From assembly GCA_965194515.1 (NCBI GenBank), contig OZ239146.1, positions 1,798,001 through 1,862,000 of the forward strand: a DNA stretch of 64,000 bases. Direction: 5' to 3'. The stretch is from Acidimicrobilacustris europaeus (GTDB taxonomy: Bacteria; Actinomycetota; Acidimicrobiia; Acidimicrobiales; Acidimicrobilacustridaceae). Below, piece by piece: positions 33,399 through 41,751 of the stretch. Position 1 is the first letter of the stretch, and each line of letters begins with the position of its first letter. A program made the position numbers and the translations under genes. The notes under the pieces were generated by a model. It searched no databases. It was given only the letters and a program-made list of their open reading frames with translations, and had not been told where the DNA came from.

Positions 33399-34235
33399 CT
33401 AACGCCGTGAACCGCGGGTGCGGCGACGACGGACAATGAGTTTTTGAGACGGCTTGGTCTTGTCGCGGGTACGACCTTCGGGCTTGCCCCAAGGCGACAC
33501 CGGATGACGACCACCGGAGGTCTTGCCTTCACCACCACCATGAGGATGGTCGACCGGGTTCATGGCCACACCGCGGGTCTGAGGCTTAACGCCCTTCCAG
33601 CGGTTACGACCGGCCTTACCGATCTTGATGAGTTCGTGCTCGGAGTTACCAACCTCGCCGACAGTGGCGCGGCAATCGATCGGGACACGACGCATTTCCG
33701 TGCTGGGGAGACGAAGAGTGGCGTAATCACCCTCCTTGGCGACGAGCTGAATGCTCATGCCAGCGCTACGCGCCATCTTGCCGCCACCACCGGGCTTGAG
33801 TTCAACGTTGTGCACGACGGTACCGACCGGGATGTAACGCAACGGAAGTGCATTACCGGGACGGATGTCGGAGCCCTGGCCGCTCTGGAGAATGTCGCCA
33901 ACCTGCACACCCTTCGGGGCGAGGATGTAGCTCTTCGCTCCGTCGTGATAGTGCAGCAGCGCGATACGGCAGGTGCGGTTCGGGTCGTATTCAATCGCGG
34001 CGACAGAGGCGGGAACGCCGTCCTTGACGCGACGGAAGTCGACAAGACGGTAACGCTGCTTGTGACCGCCGCCCTTATGACGTGCTGTCTTGCGGCCGTA
34101 ACTGTTACGACCACCAGTGCGGTGCTTGGGGACGAGAAGCGACCGTTCCGGCGTGTCCTTTGTGATCTCCGCAAAATCGGAGACAGTCTGGAAACGACGG
34201 CCGGGGCTAGTCGGTTTGCGTTTACGAAGAGCCAT
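33399..34235 (-). CDS. rplB: 50S ribosomal protein L2
   Basis: 278 residues from ATG 34235 (ALRKRKPTSPGRRFQTVSDF). The peptidyl-transferase-centre region GVAMNPVDHPHGGGEGKTSG is intact, with the conserved His in HPHGGG. The frame is open a long way upstream, through rplW, but that part has no L2 similarity. Five bases separate it from rplW. Confidence 0.98.
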   Translation of the reverse strand: MALRKRKPTSPGRRFQTVSDFAEITKDTPERSLLVPKHRTGGRNSYGRKTARHKGGGHKQRYRLVDFRRVKDGVPASVAAIEYDPNRTCRIALLHYHDGAKSYILAPKGVQVGDILQSGQGSDIRPGNALPLRYIPVGTVVHNVELKPGGGGKMARSAGMSIQLVAKEGDYATLRLPSTEMRRVPIDCRATVGEVGNSEHELIKIGKAGRNRWKGVKPQTRGVAMNPVDHPHGGGEGKTSGGRHPVSPWGKPEGRTRDKTKPSQKLIVRRRRTRGSRR

Positions 34236-34240
34236 GGTTC

Positions 34241-34546
34241 CTAACCCTCGAACAATTCGATGCGGTCGCCAGCGGCGAGAGTGACGAATGCACGCTTCTG
34301 GCCCGTCTGCGCACCGAAGGTTCCGGTACGACGGTTGCGCTTGCGCTTGCCATTGCGGTTGAGCGTGTTCACCTTGAGAACCTTCACGCCAAAGATCGAC
34401 TCGATTGCGTCGTGGATCTCGGGCTTTGAAGCATCGGGGTGAACAACGAACGTGTACACGTTTGTGTCGAGAAGTGCGTAGCTCTTCTCGCTCACAACAG
34501 GACGAATGATGATGTCCCGTGGGTTCTTTTCGCGGAGATCTTTCAC
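34241..34546 (-). CDS. rplW: 50S ribosomal protein L23
   Basis: 101 residues. NPRDIIIRPVVSEKSYALLD, YTFVVHPDASKPEIHDAIES and NRNGKRKRNRRTGTFG are L23 motifs. Docking site at the tunnel exit for trigger factor and SRP. Overlaps the rplD stop by four bases. Confidence 0.98.
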   Translation of the reverse strand: MKDLREKNPRDIIIRPVVSEKSYALLDTNVYTFVVHPDASKPEIHDAIESIFGVKVLKVNTLNRNGKRKRNRRTGTFGAQTGQKRAFVTLAAGDRIELFEG

Positions 34547-35163
34547 TTTGATTCCTCCACGTTCGGAAGGGTCGACTTTGTGAACACGACGACGTCGGAA
34601 ACAAGAACGTCGTAGGTGTTGAGTTCAGCGGTCTCGATGATGTGGACATGGCCGAGGTTGCGGAAGCTCTTCCACGCAGCAACATCGCCACGATCGAGAA
34701 CCAACAGCACCTTGCCTTCGACGCCGAGTGCGCTAAGTGCAGCAATCGCACCCTTCGTTGAAGGAGCGTCGAACTTCCATTCGTCGACAACGATGACCTT
34801 GCCTTCAGACGCACGATCGGACAGAGCCGAACGAAGCGCGAGCTTGATCATTTTCTTCGGAGTCTTCTGGGCGTAGCTGCGTGGCTTCGGGCCGAGCGCA
34901 ACGCCACCACCGATCCAGTTCGGCGAGCGAGTCGAACCAGCACGTGCGCGGCCGGTTCCCTTTTGCTTGAACGGCTTCGCACCGCCGCCCGATACCTCGG
35001 CGCGGGTCTTGGTGCTCTGCGTGCCTGAACGTCGTGCCGCAAGCTGCGCGGTCACGACCTGGTGCATCACCGGAACATTGGGTTCGATGCCGAATGTGGT
35101 GGCATCGAGTTCAATCGAACCGGCGTCAGCGCCAGCCGGGGTCTTGACGGTCACTGTTGCCAT
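34543..35163 (-). CDS. rplD: 50S ribosomal protein L4
   Basis: 206 residues from ATG 35163, overlapping the rplC stop (TGATG); a GTG one codon earlier is possible. The loop that lines the exit tunnel, KPFKQKGTGRARAGSTRSPN, is conserved. In E. coli L4 also represses the S10 operon by binding its leader; here rplC-rplD have a structured leader of their own, so the same logic could apply. That regulation is inference. Confidence 0.97.
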   Translation of the reverse strand: MATVTVKTPAGADAGSIELDATTFGIEPNVPVMHQVVTAQLAARRSGTQSTKTRAEVSGGGAKPFKQKGTGRARAGSTRSPNWIGGGVALGPKPRSYAQKTPKKMIKLALRSALSDRASEGKVIVVDEWKFDAPSTKGAIAALSALGVEGKVLLVLDRGDVAAWKSFRNLGHVHIIETAELNTYDVLVSDVVVFTKSTLPNVEESK

Positions 35164-35816
35164 CACGCATCACCCTTCGAGTGGATCTTCACTGCGTCGC
35201 GGATGACAACCATGCCGCCCTTAGGGCCGGGCACAGCGCCGCGCACGAGCAGCAAATTCTTTTCGGGATCGGCAGACACAACACGCAGGTTGAGCGTGGT
35301 GACTTTTTCCGCACCCATACGACCAGCCATCTTCTTACCCTTGAAGACGCGAGCCGGAGTGGCGCAGGCGCCGATAGAGCCAGGAGCACGATGGACGCGG
35401 TGTGCACCGTGCGATGCGCGCTGACCACTGAAATTGTGGCGCTTCATCGTTCCGGCGAAACCTTTGCCCTTGCTCACGGCAGTGACGTCAACAAACTCGC
35501 CAGCGGCGAGCGTGTCGACTTTGATTTCTTGGCCAACTTCGAAACCGTCGACGTTGTCGAGACGAAGCTCGAGAACGCGCTTGCCGGCAGCAACGCCAGC
35601 CTTTTCGAAGTGACCGCGGTCGGGGCTGTTCAACTTGCTGGCCTTCTTCTCACCGAAGGTGACCTGCAATGCGTTGTAGCCATCGCGTTCGATTGTCTTA
35701 ATCTGCACCACGCGCATCGGAGCGACGTGCAGCACGGTCACGGGTACAACGCGGTTTGCGTCATCCCATACCTGTGTCATGCCGACTTTTTCGCCGACTA
35801 CTGCTTTGTTCGCCAT
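35163..35816 (-). CDS. rplC: 50S ribosomal protein L3
   Basis: 217 residues from ATG 35816 (ANKAVVGEKVGMTQVWDDAN). VTAVSKGKGFAGTMKRHNFS, QRASHGAHRVHRAPGSIGAC and KKMAGRMGAEKVTTLNL are L3 motifs. In-frame codons upstream to 35894 are not L3-like. It is the first gene of the shortened S10 operon: rpsJ, normally upstream, is at 37892 behind a terminator. Confidence 0.97.
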   Translation of the reverse strand: MANKAVVGEKVGMTQVWDDANRVVPVTVLHVAPMRVVQIKTIERDGYNALQVTFGEKKASKLNSPDRGHFEKAGVAAGKRVLELRLDNVDGFEVGQEIKVDTLAAGEFVDVTAVSKGKGFAGTMKRHNFSGQRASHGAHRVHRAPGSIGACATPARVFKGKKMAGRMGAEKVTTLNLRVVSADPEKNLLLVRGAVPGPKGGMVVIRDAVKIHSKGDA

Positions 35817-35884
35817 AACGGCAACGATCTTTCTGTTGTGGTTTGCGTCGAGTCGGACATGCGGGGACGGGCCCTTCATGCCAA

Positions 35885-35978
35885 CGCTCGGCACGGGAAA
35901 ACCCGGCCGAGCGCCTGTCGGTTGTGCTGCGGGGTATCTACCGAAGTAGACCGTCGCAGACGTCGGTTCGATCGACGT
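35885..35978 (-). promoter_or_regulatory. Structured leader of the rplC operon (three hairpins)
   Basis: Minus strand, in order of transcription: ACGTCG/CGACGT at 35978-35960 with a 7-base loop; TCTAC-TTCG-GTAGA at 35950-35937; and a long CGCTCGGC/GCCGAGCG stem enclosing CGGG-TTTT-CCCG at 35913-35885. The last ends 68 bases before rplC. The set looks like a regulatory 5' leader. No T-run follows, so it is not an obvious terminator. The rest of the 338-base gap holds the promoter and operator listed next, with no other gene seen. Confidence 0.55.
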
Positions 35979-36030
35979 AGAGGTGCGGCTGGTGATCTTC
36001 CGGAGAAGACCCCTGTTGCACGGAGGTGAA

Positions 36031-36059
36031 ACTCTAGGGGTTCAGGCCTCACAGACCAA
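36031..36059 (-). promoter_or_regulatory. Predicted promoter of the rplC operon
   Basis: Minus strand TTGGTC (36059-36054), an exact 17-base spacer, TAGAGT (36036-36031). It gives a leader of roughly 210 bases before rplC and would explain how the S10 operon is transcribed without rpsJ. Confidence 0.6.
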
Positions 36060-36109
36060 ATCCCGATTTTGACGACGATTTGAGGGCATTGAGCCAGCAG
36101 GCCCTTGAC

Positions 36110-36148
36110 CATGTACCACACCCATGTACCACGCCCATGTGGTACAAC
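36110..36148 (+). promoter_or_regulatory. Operator-like repeats and -10 box before the antitoxin gene
   Basis: CATGTACCAC occurs twice 13 bases apart (36110-36119, 36123-36132). The second copy forms a perfect inverted repeat GTACCAC-N6-GTGGTAC (36126-36145). TACAAC at 36143-36148 would serve as -10 box, overlapping the right arm, and places the transcript start at or next to the ATG at 36155, so a leaderless mRNA is likely. The layout fits autorepression by the antitoxin. Confidence 0.65.
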
Positions 36149-36154
36149 TGGCCC

Positions 36155-36568
36155 ATGGCCTCCGACCAGATCCTCGAACAGATCAGTGCCTTGCTCGCGA
36201 GTGAGGACGATTCCACGGTGAATACCTCAATGCGGCTGCCAGCCAAGCTCCGCGAGGCTGCCGCCCTTGCCACTGAACACCTCGGCGTGGCCCCATCCAC
36301 CACGGCATATACCGCTCAACTCCTGCGCTCAGACATCGAAGCCTCGCTACTGGCCGCCGTTCTCGAGGCCCATTACGAGGTCGTGCCTTCCGATCGACCG
36401 TCCCTGGCCGAAATCACCCTCGGAGTGGCCGAAATCGATGGCAACCCCCTTGCCCACCGGCCCGACCTCATTACAAGAGCCGCCGAGCAAATCGTGGCGA
36501 CCCACCCGCGAGCGACTCCCGACGATGTCCTCCTCTGGGCCGAGGCCCAAAGGCTGGTCCGTTCATGA
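36155..36568 (+). CDS. Putative antitoxin of a type II toxin-antitoxin pair
   Basis: 137 residues from ATG 36155. Residues about 22-60 (NTSMRLPAKLREAAALATEH, LGVAPSTTAYTAQLLRS) resemble a ribbon-helix-helix or related DNA-binding segment; the rest is helical and acidic, as expected for toxin neutralisation. No certain family call. It overlaps the PIN-domain gene by four bases (ATGA) and has inverted and direct repeats at its promoter. An upstream ATG at 36080 would place the repeats inside the gene and is less likely. It and its partner sit on the strand opposite the surrounding ribosomal genes. Confidence 0.75.
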   Translation: MASDQILEQISALLASEDDSTVNTSMRLPAKLREAAALATEHLGVAPSTTAYTAQLLRSDIEASLLAAVLEAHYEVVPSDRPSLAEITLGVAEIDGNPLAHRPDLITRAAEQIVATHPRATPDDVLLWAEAQRLVRS

Positions 36569-36981
36569 CCGTGGTGATCTTGGACAACGAAGCCGTCCAA
36601 GCCATCCTTCAGCCCCGTCATCCCAAGTTCCGCGCCGTGGCCAGTCGGCTTGAAGCCGCACGTTGGCGATCAGCGAACCACACACGGGTGACGCTTCATG
36701 TTCCTGCGACCGTTCAAGTGGAGGCAGGCTGGGACCGAACCTCCCCCAGTTCAGTCCAGATCAACCGTTACCCCATCACGGTCAGCGCGCTCGATTCATC
36801 ATCGGCTGACGCCGCGGCGCGAATCGTCTCCAAGCATTCAGTGACACCCGCAGACGCGCATGTCGGAGTGCTTTGTCAGAAATTTGCGGCGCGAGACATT
36901 CGCGTCATCGTTCTCACAAGTGATCCCGATGACATCGAACTCGTCGCATCACCCACCACGATTACTGCACTTCGAATCTGA
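36565..36981 (+). CDS. PIN-domain protein, probable VapC-like toxin
   Basis: 138 residues. The four acidic positions expected of a PIN ribonuclease can be placed: D7 (VILDNEAVQ), E53 (TVQVEAGWDR), D97 (TPADAHVG) and D120/D122 (LTSDPDD). The VEAGWDR and SDPDD forms recur in PIN proteins of actinobacteria. Such toxins cleave tRNA or rRNA; the target here is unknown. Its ATG overlaps the antitoxin stop. It converges on the SDR gene with 7 bases between stops. Confidence 0.78.
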   Translation: MTVVILDNEAVQAILQPRHPKFRAVASRLEAARWRSANHTRVTLHVPATVQVEAGWDRTSPSSVQINRYPITVSALDSSSADAAARIVSKHSVTPADAHVGVLCQKFAARDIRVIVLTSDPDDIELVASPTTITALRI

Positions 36982-36988
36982 ACGAGCG

Positions 36989-37771
36989 TTACAGACCCAT
37001 GCGCTTCGTAACGCCGTGATCGCGTCCGGCGGTGTAACCACCATCGACTGCGATTGTTTGTCCGGTTACGAACGATGCATCGGGCGATGCAAGAAACGCA
37101 GCAACTGCTGCGATTTCTGAAGGCCGACCAAGACGACGGAGCTTGTGCTCTTCTTTGATCTCCATAAGCATTTCATTCATCTCGGGATCGCCAAGGCCAC
37201 GCAACATCGGCGTATCGATAAAGCCAGGACAAATCGAATTCACACGAATGCCCTGACGGCCGTAGTCAATCGCCATGTTCTTCGTGAGAATGGCAACGCC
37301 ACCTTTTGAAGCGTTGTATGAACTTCCGCCTGCTGTTCCTTCGAGACCTTCAACACTGGCGACAGTGATGACACTCCCCCGTTCACCATCGATTGGTTCC
37401 TGCGCAAGCATCTTGATGATGACGTGCTTGCACGTGGTGAATGTGCCCGTGAGATTGATGTCGAGTGTGCGCGTGAATGTCGCAACATCAACAAGGTGAA
37501 CGGGACCACCGGCGGGAATACCTGCGAACGTGCACACCGCATCGATGCGACCAGTGAGCTTTGACGCCTCGTCGACCCACGCGATGAGCGCTGCTTCATC
37601 GGTGACATCAACATGAGTAAACGTTGTTGGTTGCGCAGCACCTTCGACCGGAGGCTGCACATCAGAACCAGCAACGATTGCGCCCTCGGCCAAGAACCGT
37701 TCGACCGTCGCAGCGCCAAGACCCGACGACGAACCAGTAACCAACACGACCTTGCCATCGAAACGACCCAT
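36989..37771 (-). CDS. Short-chain dehydrogenase/reductase (SDR)
   Basis: 260 residues from ATG 37771 behind AGGGGG. Classical SDR: cofactor motif TGSSSGLG near residue 12, DVTD for the adenine ring, FAGIP in place of the usual NAG, catalytic Ser in TVASVEG, and YNASK with catalytic Tyr and Lys. Asp in AGSDVQPP at the end of beta-2 suggests NAD preference. Substrate unknown. It separates rpsJ from rplC and lies just after the rpsJ terminator, so it probably has its own promoter. It shows no link in function to translation. Confidence 0.9.
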   Translation of the reverse strand: MGRFDGKVVLVTGSSSGLGAATVERFLAEGAIVAGSDVQPPVEGAAQPTTFTHVDVTDEAALIAWVDEASKLTGRIDAVCTFAGIPAGGPVHLVDVATFTRTLDINLTGTFTTCKHVIIKMLAQEPIDGERGSVITVASVEGLEGTAGGSSYNASKGGVAILTKNMAIDYGRQGIRVNSICPGFIDTPMLRGLGDPEMNEMLMEIKEEHKLRRLGRPSEIAAVAAFLASPDASFVTGQTIAVDGGYTAGRDHGVTKRMGL

Positions 37772-37839
37772 GTCATCCCCCTGAGATTCGGTGACCGCGG
37801 ACTGCGATCGGCGACCTGCGAAACATAGCGGCACAACGC

Positions 37840-37869
37840 AAAGGGCCCCCGCCGAAGCGAGGGCCCTTT
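37840..37869 (-). terminator. Terminator after tuf-rpsJ
   Basis: Minus strand AAAGGGCCC and GGGCCCTTT arms enclose a TCGC-TTCG-GCGG core, 23 bases after the rpsJ stop. The long GC-rich stem followed by GCGTTGTG, without a clear T-run, still makes a strong candidate for the end of the str operon transcript. The near-palindrome could act on either strand. Confidence 0.75.
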
Positions 37870-37891
37870 CCGATTTTCAGTTCTGAGGAGC

Positions 37892-38212
37892 TCAGACCTG
37901 CTGGATCTTGATTTCGATGTCGACACCAGCCGGGAGGTCGAGACGCTGAAGCGAATCGACCGTCTTCGGGGTGGGATCAACGATGTCCAGGAGACGCTTG
38001 TGGATACGCATCTCGAAGTGCTCGCGTGAATCTTTGTCCTTGAAAGGACCGCGAATAACGGTGTAGCGGTGCTTCTCGGTAGGAAGCGGCACCGGGCCAC
38101 GAACCGTTGCACTCGTGCGGACGACGGTTTCCACGATCTTCTTCGTCGACTGGTCGACGATCTCGTGGTCATACGCCTTCAGGCGAATGCGGATCTTTTG
38201 CTTGTCAGCCAT
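37892..38212 (-). CDS. rpsJ: 30S ribosomal protein S10 (NusE)
   Basis: 106 residues. IRIRLKAYDHEIVDQSTKKI, GPVPLPTEKHRYTVIRGPFK and SREHFEMRIHKRLLDIVDPT are S10 signatures. Also the antitermination factor NusE. It follows tuf by 16 bases and ends at a hairpin, so it belongs to the str operon here and not to the S10 operon it normally heads. Confidence 0.98.
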   Translation of the reverse strand: MADKQKIRIRLKAYDHEIVDQSTKKIVETVVRTSATVRGPVPLPTEKHRYTVIRGPFKDKDSREHFEMRIHKRLLDIVDPTPKTVDSLQRLDLPAGVDIEIKIQQV

Positions 38213-38228
38213 GTTCAGTTACGACCGA

Positions 38229-39419
38229 TCACTTAAGGATCTTGGTGACGCGGCCGGCGCCGACGGTACGGCCACCTTCACGAATGGCGAAGCGCAAGCC
38301 CTCTTCCATCGCGATCGGGTGGATGAGTTCAACAGTCATCTCGGTGTTATCGCCAGGGATACACATTTCCGTACCCGCCGGAAGCGAGATCTGACCAGTC
38401 ACATCGGTCGTACGGAAATAGAACTGCGGACGATAATTCGTGAAGAACGGCTTATGACGACCGCCTTCTTCCTTGGTCAGAACATAGGTCTGAGCCTCGA
38501 AATCGGTGTGAGGAGTGATCGAACCCGGCTTCGCGAGAACCTGACCACGCTCAACTTCTTCCTTCTTCGTTCCACGAAGAAGCGCACCAATGTTGTCTCC
38601 AGCGCGACCTTCATCGAGAAGCTTGCGGAACATTTCAACACCAGTACACGTCGTCTTCTGCGTCGCCTTAATACCAACGATTTCGATTTCGTCACCAGTG
38701 TGAACAATGCCCTGTTCCACACGACCGGTCACAACCGTGCCACGACCAGTGATCGTGAACACATCTTCAATCGGCATAAGGAACGGCTTGTCAGTGTCAC
38801 GCTCAGGCTGAGGAATGAACTCATCAACAGCAGCCATCAACTCAAGGATCTGCGCCGTTGCCGTCGCGTCACCCTCAAGAGCCTTCAACGCTGAAACCTT
38901 GATAACCGGAACATCGTCACCCGGGAACTCGTATTCGTTGAGAAGCTCACGAACCTCAAGCTCAACAAGATCAAGAAGCTCTTCATCATCGACCATGTCG
39001 ACCTTGTTCAAAGCAACAACCAACGAAGGCACACCAACCTGACGAGCAAGCAACACATGCTCACGAGTCTGAGGCATCGGACCATCAGCAGCCGAAACCA
39101 CCAAAATCGCACCGTCAACCTGAGCGGCACCAGTGATCATGTTCTTGATGTAATCAGCATGGCCCGGCATATCAACATGCGCGTAATGACGATTCGGGGT
39201 CTCATACTCAACATGTGAAATGTTGATCGTGATACCACGCTCACGCTCTTCCGGCGCCTTATCAATATTCGCGAACTCAGTAAACGAGTTGTTCGACGGA
39301 TCAGCATCCGCCAACACCTTCGTAATCGCCGCGGTCAACGTGGTCTTACCATGATCGATATGACCCATCGTGCCCACATTCGCGTGGGGCTTGGTCCGCT
39401 CGAACTTCTCGCGTGCCAT
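38229..39419 (-). CDS. tuf: Elongation factor Tu, copy 1 (str operon)
   Basis: 396 residues, carries aminoacyl-tRNA to the A site. GTPase motifs G1 GHIDHGKT, G3 DMPGH and G4 NKVD are intact. The protein is identical to the second copy at 56068, and the two genes differ at only a few synonymous bases. Lies between fusA and rpsJ behind an AGGAGAAAGC ribosome-binding site. The 121-base gap upstream shows no clear promoter, so co-transcription with fusA is likely. Confidence 0.98.
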   Translation of the reverse strand: MAREKFERTKPHANVGTMGHIDHGKTTLTAAITKVLADADPSNNSFTEFANIDKAPEERERGITINISHVEYETPNRHYAHVDMPGHADYIKNMITGAAQVDGAILVVSAADGPMPQTREHVLLARQVGVPSLVVALNKVDMVDDEELLDLVELEVRELLNEYEFPGDDVPVIKVSALKALEGDATATAQILELMAAVDEFIPQPERDTDKPFLMPIEDVFTITGRGTVVTGRVEQGIVHTGDEIEIVGIKATQKTTCTGVEMFRKLLDEGRAGDNIGALLRGTKKEEVERGQVLAKPGSITPHTDFEAQTYVLTKEEGGRHKPFFTNYRPQFYFRTTDVTGQISLPAGTEMCIPGDNTEMTVELIHPIAMEEGLRFAIREGGRTVGAGRVTKILK

Positions 39420-39540
39420 TGCTTTCTCCTGTGTCGTTGTGCCCTGCGGCGATTGCTATGAGTTGGAAAGGTGCGGGTGCTGCTTTACGTACTTCGGTTT
39501 CAGATACTGCGGTACTTCGATCTGTTGATCAGTAGCGAAA

Positions 39541-41628
39541 TCACTCACCGCGTACGCGGGTAACGATTTCTTCCTGAACGTTCGACGGCATTTGCTGATA
39601 GGAGTCGAACTGCATGGTGTAGGTGGCTCGACCCTGGGTGCGTGAACGAAGGTCAGTAGCGTAACCGAACATCTCCGAAAGGGGTACCTGCGCACGAATG
39701 ATCTGCGAGTTGCCCTTCTGTTCCATGCCACCGAGCTTGCCGCGACGGCTGGAAAGATCGCCCATGACGTCGCCCATGTAGTCGTCGGGAGTCGAAACTT
39801 CGACGTTCATGATCGGCTCGAGCAGGCAAGGCTTGGCCTTACGTGCAGCTTCCTTGAACGCCATAGTTCCGGCGATCTTGAAGGCCATTTCCGAAGAGTC
39901 AACGTCGTGGTACTTGCCATCGGTGAGGATCGCTCGCACGTCGACAGTCGGGTATCCGGCAAGAACGCCAGAGGACAATGCCTGCTGAATGCCGGCGTCG
40001 ACAGACGGGATGTATTCCTTCGGAATTTTGCCGCCGCTGATCTTGTCGAGGAATTCATAACCGCCACCAGGGCCGGTGTTCTCGAGCGTGATGGTGACTT
40101 CGGCGTACTGACCCGAACCACCCGACTGCTTCTTATGGGTGTAGGTCGAGTTTTCGATGGTTTGGGTGATCGTCTCGCGGTAGGCCACCTGCGGCTTACC
40201 AACGGTTGCATCGACCTTGAACTCACGAAGCATGCGATCGACGAGCACCTCAAGATGCAATTCGCCCATTCCGGAAATAACCGTCTGAGCGGTGTCTTCG
40301 TCGGTACGAACCTGGAAGGTGGGGTCTTCTTCGGAGAGCGAGAACAACGCCTTGGACATTTTGTCCTGGTCGGCTTTGGTCTTCGGCTCAACTGCAACGT
40401 GGATAACGGGCTCGGGGAAGATGAGTTCTTCAAGTACAAGCGGTGCCGACGGATCGCACAGCGTGTCGCCAGTCTTGGTGTTCTTGAAACCAATGCCCGC
40501 AACAATGTCGCCAGCGAATGCGACGTCCATATCCAGACGATCGTTTGCGTGCATTTCGAGGAGACGACCGATGCGCTCCTTCGAGGTGGTTCGGGCGTTC
40601 ATCACCTGTCCGCCCTTTTCAAGGCTGCCGCTGTACACGCGGAAGTAGGTGAGCTTGCCGACGTGCGGGTCGGTCATGATCTTGAACGCAAGAGCAGCGA
40701 ACGGCGCGTCGTCGGTTGGCGGACGCTCGACTTCTTGGTCGCCCTTGAGGCTCGAGCCCTTGACCGGCGGAAGATCGACCGGCGAAGGCAGGTACCAGAC
40801 AACAGCGTCGAGCAACGGCTGCACACCCTTGTTCTTGAACGCCGTGCCGTTAAGGACGGGAATGACCTCGCCGGCGATGGTTGCCTTACGAATGGCCGCA
40901 CGAAGTTCGTCGACGGAAATTTCTTCTTCACCGATGAACTTCTCGAGGAGGGTTTCGTCGACAGAAGCAACGGTTTCGATGAGGTCGGCGCGGTAGGCCT
41001 CGGCGTCGTCCTTCATGTCTGCGGGGATCTCTTGGACCTCCCACTTGGCGCCGAGTTCTTCGTCGAGCCACACGAGTGCGTCCATGGTGACGAGGTCAAC
41101 AACGCCCTTGTAATTGCCTTCGGCGCCGATCGGAAGTTGCAACACCGCGGTGTTGGCTTCGAGGCGGTCCTTGATGGAGTCGAGCGCGGCGTAGAAGTCG
41201 GCGCCCAGGCGATCCATCTTGTTCACGAAGCAGATACGAGGAACGTTGTACTTGTTGGCCTGACGCCACACCGTTTCGGTCTGCGGTTCCACACCGGCAA
41301 CACCGTCGAACACTGCAACCGCGCCATCGAGCACGCGAAGTGAGCGCTCGACCTCGACGGTGAAGTCGACGTGGCCAGGGGTGTCGATGATGTTGATGCG
41401 GTGGTCTTCCCAGAAGCACGTGGTCGCAGCAGAGGTGATGGTGATACCACGCTCTTGTTCCTGGACCATCCAGTCCATGGTTGCGCCACCGTCGTGAACT
41501 TCACCGATCTTGTAGTTCTTGCCGGTGTAATAAAGGATCCGCTCGGTTGTGGTGGTCTTGCCCGCGTCGATATGGGCCATGATGCCGATATTGCGGGTCT
41601 TTTCAAGAGGATGCGGGCGTGATGCCAT
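39541..41628 (-). CDS. fusA: Elongation factor G
   Basis: 695 residues, the translocation GTPase. G1 AHIDAGKTTTTERIL, G3 DTPGHVDF and G4 NKMD are present; domain IV has KKQSGGSGQYAEVTI. Full length and ordinary. It lies downstream of rpsG with a 123-base gap that contains a strong hairpin. Confidence 0.98.
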   Translation of the reverse strand: MASRPHPLEKTRNIGIMAHIDAGKTTTTERILYYTGKNYKIGEVHDGGATMDWMVQEQERGITITSAATTCFWEDHRINIIDTPGHVDFTVEVERSLRVLDGAVAVFDGVAGVEPQTETVWRQANKYNVPRICFVNKMDRLGADFYAALDSIKDRLEANTAVLQLPIGAEGNYKGVVDLVTMDALVWLDEELGAKWEVQEIPADMKDDAEAYRADLIETVASVDETLLEKFIGEEEISVDELRAAIRKATIAGEVIPVLNGTAFKNKGVQPLLDAVVWYLPSPVDLPPVKGSSLKGDQEVERPPTDDAPFAALAFKIMTDPHVGKLTYFRVYSGSLEKGGQVMNARTTSKERIGRLLEMHANDRLDMDVAFAGDIVAGIGFKNTKTGDTLCDPSAPLVLEELIFPEPVIHVAVEPKTKADQDKMSKALFSLSEEDPTFQVRTDEDTAQTVISGMGELHLEVLVDRMLREFKVDATVGKPQVAYRETITQTIENSTYTHKKQSGGSGQYAEVTITLENTGPGGGYEFLDKISGGKIPKEYIPSVDAGIQQALSSGVLAGYPTVDVRAILTDGKYHDVDSSEMAFKIAGTMAFKEAARKAKPCLLEPIMNVEVSTPDDYMGDVMGDLSSRRGKLGGMEQKGNSQIIRAQVPLSEMFGYATDLRSRTQGRATYTMQFDSYQQMPSNVQEEIVTRVRGE

Positions 41629-41703
41629 CGTCAGGTCCTGTCGTGTGACTGGCGGTCAGGGGAAGTTGTAAAGGAACGAAGTGGGGGGAAGTACTTGTTT
41701 CGC

Positions 41704-41731
41704 GACGGCGCCCCGCACAAGGCGGGGCGTC
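41704..41731 (-). terminator. Hairpin between rpsG and fusA
   Basis: Minus strand GCCCCGC/GCGGGGC stem with a 5-base loop, flanked by GAC/GTC, about 20 bases after the rpsG stop. No T-run follows, so it may only weaken read-through into fusA. Confidence 0.5.
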
Positions 41732-41751
41732 GGCAGGAACCAACGTGGCTG

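Noticed and set aside
36080..36154. Longer antitoxin start at 36080
   Set aside because: It would translate through the operator repeats and the -10 box. ATG 36155 lies just after these and begins a protein-like N-terminus.
36989..37771. SDR as a mycofactocin-coupled dehydrogenase, by analogy with the mycobacterial tuf-rpsJ interval
   Set aside because: The sequence is a plain classical SDR without the extra insertion expected near the cofactor site, and no mft genes are in the window.
39907..41343. A 478-codon plus-strand frame opposite fusA, and a 426-codon one opposite rpoB (47229-48509)
   Set aside because: Both mirror strongly conserved genes and have compositions typical of antisense frames. 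No ribosome-binding site or domain supports them.
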